A DNA stretch of 27,658 bases, from contig CAXTCI010000060.1 of assembly GCA_964242325.1 (NCBI GenBank), positions 1-27,658 on the forward strand, read 5' to 3'. The translations under genes and the position numbers were made by a program. The DNA comes from DASWOJ01 sp964242325 (lineage in GTDB: Bacteria > Pseudomonadota > Alphaproteobacteria > Acetobacterales > Acetobacteraceae). Shown in pieces: positions 23,178 to 27,658 of the stretch. The notes beneath the pieces are model-generated. The model was not told the DNA's origin. It searched no databases and saw only the letters and a list, made by a program, of their open reading frames with translations. The first letter of the stretch is position 1, and each line of letters starts with the position of its first letter.

Positions 23178-23246
23178 GCCGTACAAGATTTCTGCATCAG
23201 TTCTGAACATTCATCCCTTTTGGCGTCGAATGTCCAAGAAACCAGA

Positions 23247-24020
23247 TTAGTATCGATTCCGCCATGTTAACCCAGCGACAGTATCTGCGGCCGGCCGGTA
23301 CTCGCACCCGACCCAGCCGGCGTATCCCAGGGCATCCAAACGGGGCAGGACGTTGGCCCAATTGATCTCGCCGGTGCCAGGCTCGTTGCGACCGGGCACG
23401 TCGGCGATCTGCACGTGCCCGATGATCGGCATCAGTGCTTCCATATGCCGGATCAGGTCGCCTTCGGTGATCTGGCAGTGATACAGGTCGAACTGCAGGG
23501 CGACGCGGTCCCGGCCCAGTGCCTCGACGATGCCTGCCGCTTCCCCCGTGGTGTTCAGGATATAGCCGGGCATGTCGCGGTGGTTGATCGGTTCCAGCAC
23601 CAGGCGCAGCCCGGCGGCTGCGGTGCGTTCCGCGGCCCATGCCACGTTGGCGACGTAGGCGGCGAAGTGCGCGCCCGGCACCGCGCCTGCCGGGGGAATG
23701 CCGGCCATGCAGTGCAGCAAGGGGCAGCCCAGGGCGCCGGCATAGTCTATGGCCCGCTGCACGCCGTCCCGGAACTCCGCCTGCCGGCCCAGCAGACCGG
23801 CGGTGCCGCGCTCGCCCGCTGCCCAGTCGCCCGGCGGCATGTTGAACAGCGCCAGCGCCAGCCCGGCATCGTCCAACCGGGCGCGGATGTCCGCGGCCGG
23901 GTGGTCGTAGGGGAACAGGAACTCGACGCCCTTGAAGCCGGCCTCGGCCGCCGCGGCGAAGCGGTCCAGGAACGGCACTTCGTTGAACATCATGGATAGG
24001 TTAGCTGCGAAACGGGGCAT
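23247..24020 (-). CDS. hyi: Hydroxypyruvate isomerase
   Basis: Xylose-isomerase-like TIM-barrel enzyme of the Hyi family, interconverting hydroxypyruvate and tartronate semialdehyde in glyoxylate/glycerate metabolism. The two catalytic glutamates are at positions 143 (LVLEPINHRDMPGY) and 240 (VGCEYRP), the same numbers as in E. coli Hyi. QFDLYHCQITEGDL and the HVQIADVPGRNEPGTGEIN block are also characteristic. The length of 257 residues matches the family (258). ATG 24020 has AAGGGA 6 bases upstream. The closely related sugar isomerase and 2-oxo-tetronate isomerase (OtnI) families cannot be fully excluded. No tartronate semialdehyde reductase gene (glxR) is beside it. Confidence 0.85.
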   Translation of the reverse strand: MPRFAANLSMMFNEVPFLDRFAAAAEAGFKGVEFLFPYDHPAADIRARLDDAGLALALFNMPPGDWAAGERGTAGLLGRQAEFRDGVQRAIDYAGALGCPLLHCMAGIPPAGAVPGAHFAAYVANVAWAAERTAAAGLRLVLEPINHRDMPGYILNTTGEAAGIVEALGRDRVALQFDLYHCQITEGDLIRHMEALMPIIGHVQIADVPGRNEPGTGEINWANVLPRLDALGYAGWVGCEYRPAADTVAGLTWRNRY

Positions 24021-24057
24021 CGGCGTTCCCTTGGGTTGCTTGCGGGGGACGCTAGCT

Positions 24058-24086
24058 TTGCCGGCCCGGCATGGCCAGGGTAGGAT
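24058..24086 (+). promoter_or_regulatory. Putative promoter for the AI-2E/PerM-ABC transporter genes
   Basis: TTGCCG (24058-24063) and TAGGAT (24081-24086) are separated by 17 bases, each matching the sigma-70 consensus at 4 of 6 positions. They lie 26 bp before the permease ATG, in the divergent gap with hyi. Confidence 0.3.
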
Positions 24087-24112
24087 AAGGCGACCGCACA
24101 GGCAGACGCCTC

Positions 24113-25228
24113 ATGACCCCCAACTCCAATATTGCCGAACGCCTGCTGATGGGCCTGCTGCTGGTCGGCATCGCGGTCGGCTGCATCCTGGTGCTGCATC
24201 CCTTCCTGTCGGCGATCCTGTGGGCGGCGATCCTGGCCTACAGTACCTGGCCGGTGTTCACCTGGGTGCGGGTGCATGGGCGGATGCGCCGGGGCTGGGC
24301 CGCCGGGGTGATGGTGCTGCTGACGACGGTGCTGATCGTGCTGCCGCTGGCACTCGCGGCGCCTGCAGGCGCACAGGACGTGGCGCAACTCCGCGCCTCC
24401 ATCGAAGCGGCATTGAATGCTGGCCTGCCGGGCGCCCCGGCATGGCTCCAGGCGCTTCCCGTGATTGGGCGCACCTTCTCCGAATATTGGAACGAGTGGG
24501 CGGCGGACCTCAGCGCGATGGTCAGATTCTTCCAGCCCTACTTCGGCATGATGGCGGAGCAGGGGCTGAACGTCCTGCTGGGCATCGCCGGCGGGCTGCT
24601 GCAGTTCCTGATTGCCTTGATGATCGCGTTCTTCTTCTGGACCTCGGGCGACCAGCTCGCCGGGCACCTGCTGCGGATCATGCACCGGATCGCCGGGGTC
24701 CATGCGGCGCGGCTGGTGGCGGTCACCGGGGCAACGGTGCGCGGGACGGTTTACGGCATCCTGGGCACGGCGCTGGTGCAGTGGCTGCTGACCAGCTTCG
24801 GGCTGTGGCTGTCGGGCGTGCCGAGGCCCCTGCTGCTGGGCGCCCTGGCCGGGCTGCTGTCGGTGCTGCCGGTCGGCGCGCCGGTCATCTGGATTCCCGC
24901 GGCGCTTTGGCTAATCAGTACGGGACACATGGGCTGGGGCATTTTCCTGGCCTGCTACGGCTTGTTCTTCATCACCGGCGCCTACAGCCTGATCCAGCCC
25001 TACTTCATCGCCCTCGGCGCCAAGCTGCCCTTCCTGCTCACCATCCTGGGCGTGCTGGGGGGCGCCCTGGCATTCGGGCTGCTCGGCATCTTCCTGGGGC
25101 CGGTGCTGCTGGGCGTGGGCTTCACCCTGGTCGCGGAGTTCGCCGGCGCCGGGGATGTGGCGTCGGACTTGCTTGACCCCTCCGTGAAGCCAGTGAAAGA
25201 AAGGGCGCCCGCGACGGCTGACCACTAG
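24113..25228 (+). CDS. AI-2E/PerM family transporter
   Basis: Polytopic inner-membrane protein of the AI-2E (TqsA/PerM/YdiK) exporter family. Members export diverse small molecules, and the autoinducer-2 role applies only to some of them. 371 residues contain two N-terminal helices (about 10-30 and 32-48: LLLVGIAVGCILVLHP and FLSAILWAAILAYSTWPVF). A third (GVMVLLTTVLIVLPLAL) follows, then an amphipathic segment with the family's YWNEWAADL region. Further helices lie from about 150 on, ending in GALAFGLLGIFLGPVLLGVGFTLVAEF. YdiK is the closest E. coli type by overall layout (inference). ATG 24113 has a weak ribosome-binding site. The next gene starts 18 bp after its stop. Confidence 0.88.
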   Translation: MTPNSNIAERLLMGLLLVGIAVGCILVLHPFLSAILWAAILAYSTWPVFTWVRVHGRMRRGWAAGVMVLLTTVLIVLPLALAAPAGAQDVAQLRASIEAALNAGLPGAPAWLQALPVIGRTFSEYWNEWAADLSAMVRFFQPYFGMMAEQGLNVLLGIAGGLLQFLIALMIAFFFWTSGDQLAGHLLRIMHRIAGVHAARLVAVTGATVRGTVYGILGTALVQWLLTSFGLWLSGVPRPLLLGALAGLLSVLPVGAPVIWIPAALWLISTGHMGWGIFLACYGLFFITGAYSLIQPYFIALGAKLPFLLTILGVLGGALAFGLLGIFLGPVLLGVGFTLVAEFAGAGDVASDLLDPSVKPVKERAPATADH

Positions 25229-25246
25229 GGAGCGCACGATCCGCCG

Positions 25247-26236
25247 ATGTTCGCCTTCATCATCAGCCGCCTCTTGCAGGCCGTGCCGGTCCTGCTCGTG
25301 GTTGGGTTGATCGCCTACGCCATGTTCGCCTTCGTCGGCGACCCAGTGACCATCATGCTGGGCCAGGACTACACCGAGGCGCAGCGGGTGGCGTTGGTGC
25401 AGCAGCTCGGCCTCGATCAACCATTCTTCGTGCAGTACGGCAAGTTCATGTGGAACGCGCTGCACGGCAACTTCGGCGTCAGCTACCGCCTGGCCCGGCC
25501 GGTGATGGACCTGATCGGCGAGCGCCTGCCGGCGACGCTGGAATTGGCTGCGACCGCGGCGGTGTTCGCGATCGCGGTCGGCGTGCCGATGGGCGTCTAC
25601 ACCGGCATCCGGCGTACCGCCTTCAGTTCCCGGCTGTTCATGATCTTCAGCCTGATCGGCGTGTCGCTGCCCACCTTCCTGATCGGCATCCTGCTGATCC
25701 TGGTGTTCAGCGTCTACCTGGGCTGGCTTCCCTCGTTTGGCCGGGGCGAGGTGGTGGACCTGGGCCATTGGACGACCGGCTTCCTGACCGTAAAGGGGCT
25801 GAAGGCGCTGGTGCTGCCGGCCATCACCCTGGGCCTGTTCCAGATGACGCTCATCATGCGCCTGGTCCGGGCGGAGATGCTGGAAGTGCTGCGGTCCGAC
25901 TACGTGAAGTTCGCCCGTGCCCGGGGCCTGGGCACCCGGGCGATCAACTTCGGCCATGCGCTGAAAAACACGCTGGTGCCGGTCATCACCATCGCCGGGC
26001 TGCAGATCGGCGGCATCATCGCCTTCTCGATCGTGACCGAGACCGTTTTCCAATGGCCCGGCATGGGCCTGCTGTTCATCCAGGCCGTGCAGAACGCCGA
26101 TATCCCCATCATGGGCGCCTACCTGATGCTGATCTCCGTGCTGTTCGTGCTCATCAACCTGATCGTGGACCTGCTGTATTATGCCGTTGATCCCCGGCTG
26201 CGGATCGGCCGGGCAGCGGCGGGGGCGGCGCGGTGA
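25247..26236 (+). CDS. Peptide/nickel ABC transporter permease (DppB type)
   Basis: Inner-membrane permease of the DppB/OppB family: 329 residues, with an N-terminal helix (FIISRLLQAVPVLLVVGLIAYAMF). Next comes a periplasmic region including DYTEAQRVALVQQLGLDQPFFVQYGKF, typical for this family, and about five further helices. The cytoplasmic EAA loop is recognisable near residue 210-240 (VRAEMLEVLRSDYVKFARARGLGTRAINFGHALKN). FQWPGMGLLFIQAVQNADIPIMGAYL is a family hallmark. Substrate (dipeptide, oligopeptide, nickel, glutathione and others) cannot be read from the permease. It overlaps the next permease in GTGA. I see no binding-protein gene in the window. Confidence 0.93.
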   Translation: MFAFIISRLLQAVPVLLVVGLIAYAMFAFVGDPVTIMLGQDYTEAQRVALVQQLGLDQPFFVQYGKFMWNALHGNFGVSYRLARPVMDLIGERLPATLELAATAAVFAIAVGVPMGVYTGIRRTAFSSRLFMIFSLIGVSLPTFLIGILLILVFSVYLGWLPSFGRGEVVDLGHWTTGFLTVKGLKALVLPAITLGLFQMTLIMRLVRAEMLEVLRSDYVKFARARGLGTRAINFGHALKNTLVPVITIAGLQIGGIIAFSIVTETVFQWPGMGLLFIQAVQNADIPIMGAYLMLISVLFVLINLIVDLLYYAVDPRLRIGRAAAGAAR

Positions 26237-27147
26237 TCGCGGCCGTTGCGCGGTTCTGGGATGGGGACGTCGCCTACGGCTTCCGCCGCTCGCCCGTCGC
26301 GATCGTGTCGGCGCTGGTGCTGCTGGTGCTGCTGGTGGGAGCCATGCTGGCGCCAGCGATCGCACCCTATGACCCATTCGACTTGGCCAGCCTGAACCTG
26401 ATGGACAGCCTACAGCCGCCGGCCTGGGCGGCGGACGGCACGCGCGACCACCTGCTGGGCACCGACAACCAGGGGCGCGACCTGCTGTCGGCCATCATGT
26501 ATGGCACCCGCATCAGCTTCATCGTCAGCTTCGCATCCGTGCTGTTCGCGGTGGCGGTCGGGATCGTGGTCGGGCTGCTGGCGGGTTATGCCGGCGGCGC
26601 CACCGATGCGGCGCTGATGCGGCTGGCGGACGTGCAACTGTCCTTCCCGGCCATCCTGATCGCGCTGCTGGTGGACGGCGTGGTAACGGCGGCGCTGCCG
26701 CGCAACCTGCATGAGGCCCTGCAGATCTACGTCGTCATCTTCTCCATCGGCATCAGCTTCTGGCCGCAGTTCGCCCGCACCGTGCGCGGCAGCACCCTGG
26801 TCGAGCGCGGCAAGGAGTATGTCATGGCCGCCAAGGTGATCGGGCTGTCGGGACCGCGCATCATGCTGACGCACATTCTGCCCAACGTGCTCGGCCCCGT
26901 GCTGGTCATTGGCACGCTGACCCTCGGGCTGGCGGTCGTCACGGAGGCGACGCTGTCCTTCCTCGGCGTCGGGCTGCCGGCCAATAAGCTGTCCATCGGC
27001 ACCCTGATCCGCGTCGGCCAGGATTTCCTGTTCAGCGGGGAATGGTGGGTCACGATCTTCCCCGGCATCGGCTTGGTGCTGATGGTGCTGTCCATCAACC
27101 TGTTGGGCGATTGGCTGCGCGACGCCCTGAACCCGAGGCTGCGCTGA
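26233..27147 (+). CDS. Peptide/nickel ABC transporter permease (DppC type)
   Basis: Second permease of the same importer, 304 residues. The N-terminal transmembrane helix (AIVSALVLLVLLVGAMLAPAIAP) is followed by the family motif HLLGTDNQGRDLLSAIMYGTRIS, which precedes the core permease helices. The EAA-type cytoplasmic loop is recognisable (TLVERGKEYVMAAKVIGLSGPRIMLTHILPN), followed by LSFLGVGLPANKLSIGTLI. GTG 26233 starts inside the stop codon of the upstream permease gene (GTGA), so the pair is coupled. Its stop codon shares a base with the ATG of the ATPase gene (TGATG). Confidence 0.94.
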   Translation: MIAAVARFWDGDVAYGFRRSPVAIVSALVLLVLLVGAMLAPAIAPYDPFDLASLNLMDSLQPPAWAADGTRDHLLGTDNQGRDLLSAIMYGTRISFIVSFASVLFAVAVGIVVGLLAGYAGGATDAALMRLADVQLSFPAILIALLVDGVVTAALPRNLHEALQIYVVIFSIGISFWPQFARTVRGSTLVERGKEYVMAAKVIGLSGPRIMLTHILPNVLGPVLVIGTLTLGLAVVTEATLSFLGVGLPANKLSIGTLIRVGQDFLFSGEWWVTIFPGIGLVLMVLSINLLGDWLRDALNPRLR

Positions 27148-27658
27148 TGCCGCTCCTGGACGTGCAGGACCTGGTGGTCGAGTTCCCCGGGCGCCGCGGC
27201 ACCCTGCGGGCGCTGGACGGCGTGTCGTTCGGTATCGAGCCCGGCCAGGTGCTGGGCGTGGTGGGCGAAAGCGGCGCCGGCAAGTCGCTCACCGGCGCCG
27301 CCATCATCGGGCTGCTGGAGCCGCCCGGCCGGATCGGCGGCGGCCAGGTACTGCTGGACGGTAAGCGCATTGACAACCTGCCCTACGAGCAGATGCGCCG
27401 CATCCGCGGCAAGCAGATCGGCGCCGTGTTCCAAGACCCGCTGACGACGCTGAACCCGCTGTATACCGTGGGCCAGCAGCTTGTGGAAACCATGCAGGCC
27501 CACCTGCGCCTGTCCGACGCCGACGCCCGGGCGCGTGCGGTGCGCTGGCTGCAGGACGTCGGCATCCCGGCTGCGGACCGCCGCGTGGACGCCTATCCGC
27601 ACGAGTTCTCCGGCGGGATGCGCCAGCGGGTGGTGATCGCGCTGGCGCTGTGCGCCGA
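27147..27658 (+). CDS. Peptide/nickel ABC transporter ATP-binding protein (DppD type), 3'-truncated
   Basis: First 170 residues of an ABC ATPase that powers the preceding permeases; the window ends inside the gene. Walker A GESGAGKS is at 40-47, the Q-loop Gln96 is in VFQDP and the signature FSGGMRQR is at 154-161. The Walker B and H-loop would follow beyond the edge. Phrases such as EPPGRIGGGQVLLDGKRI and DPLTTLNPLYTVGQQLVET are typical of DppD/OppD, which usually carry a C-terminal oligopeptide-transport zone not visible here. ATG 27147 overlaps the previous stop by one base. A DppF-type second ATPase is expected next. Confidence 0.95.
   Translation, partial: MPLLDVQDLVVEFPGRRGTLRALDGVSFGIEPGQVLGVVGESGAGKSLTGAAIIGLLEPPGRIGGGQVLLDGKRIDNLPYEQMRRIRGKQIGAVFQDPLTTLNPLYTVGQQLVETMQAHLRLSDADARARAVRWLQDVGIPAADRRVDAYPHEFSGGMRQRVVIALALCA

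Noticed and set aside
24911..26377. Long open frame (488 codons) on the minus strand across the AI-2E and dppB genes
   Set aside because: The translation is rich in His, Gln and Asp with no globular pattern, which is the typical reverse complement of membrane-protein codons.

Overview
The window is a gene-dense, high-G+C stretch that reads as a chromosomal segment of an alphaproteobacterium. The main evidence is the order rpsB-tsf-pyrH-frr-uppS-cdsA-dxr-rseP-bamA-skp-lpxD-fabZ-lpxA-lpxI. Further support comes from LpxI (the alphaproteobacterial alternative to LpxH), a single-PDZ RseP and the GatCAB amidotransferase. A Rhodospirillales-type organism is my best guess, but that is inference and the genus cannot be read from the sequence.

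Positions 1-16392 (+ strand) form one long collinear block. It starts inside rpsB and runs through translation factors (tsf, frr), UMP kinase (pyrH), undecaprenyl-diphosphate and phospholipid precursor synthesis (uppS, cdsA), the MEP-pathway enzyme dxr, the site-2 protease rseP, outer-membrane assembly (bamA, skp) and lipid A/fatty acid enzymes (lpxD, fabZ, lpxA, lpxI). It ends with an overlapping ycjX-ycjF pair of unknown function where lpxB would often be expected. Many genes overlap or lie within 10 bp, so the block is probably read as a few long transcripts. Two repeat elements interrupt it: an imperfect inverted repeat between tsf and pyrH, and a paired-hairpin element between lpxA and lpxI that supplies the likely ribosome-binding site of lpxI.

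Positions 16393-18785 (- strand genes) hold an isolated RES-domain protein in visibly lower-G+C DNA, a second copy of the tsf-pyrH repeat family, then fdhD and ruvX. Positions 18786-21999 (+) are the overlapping gatC-gatA-gatB operon, divergent from ruvX.

Positions 22000-24020 contain a second paired-hairpin element, then a minus-strand XRE-type regulator and hydroxypyruvate isomerase (hyi). A palindrome lies upstream of the regulator. Positions 24113-27658 (+) hold an AI-2E/PerM-family permease followed by a peptide/nickel-type ABC transporter (two permeases and the first part of an ATPase cut by the window edge). No solute-binding protein is seen.

Most of the window is ordinary housekeeping DNA. 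The parts most worth a second look are the RES-domain island, the repeat that appears to act as the translation-initiation region of lpxI, the ycjX-ycjF attachment to the lipid A operon, the long proline-rich insert in Skp and the candidate operator next to the XRE regulator. I found no CRISPR array, rRNA, tRNA, phage genes or insertion-sequence transposase.
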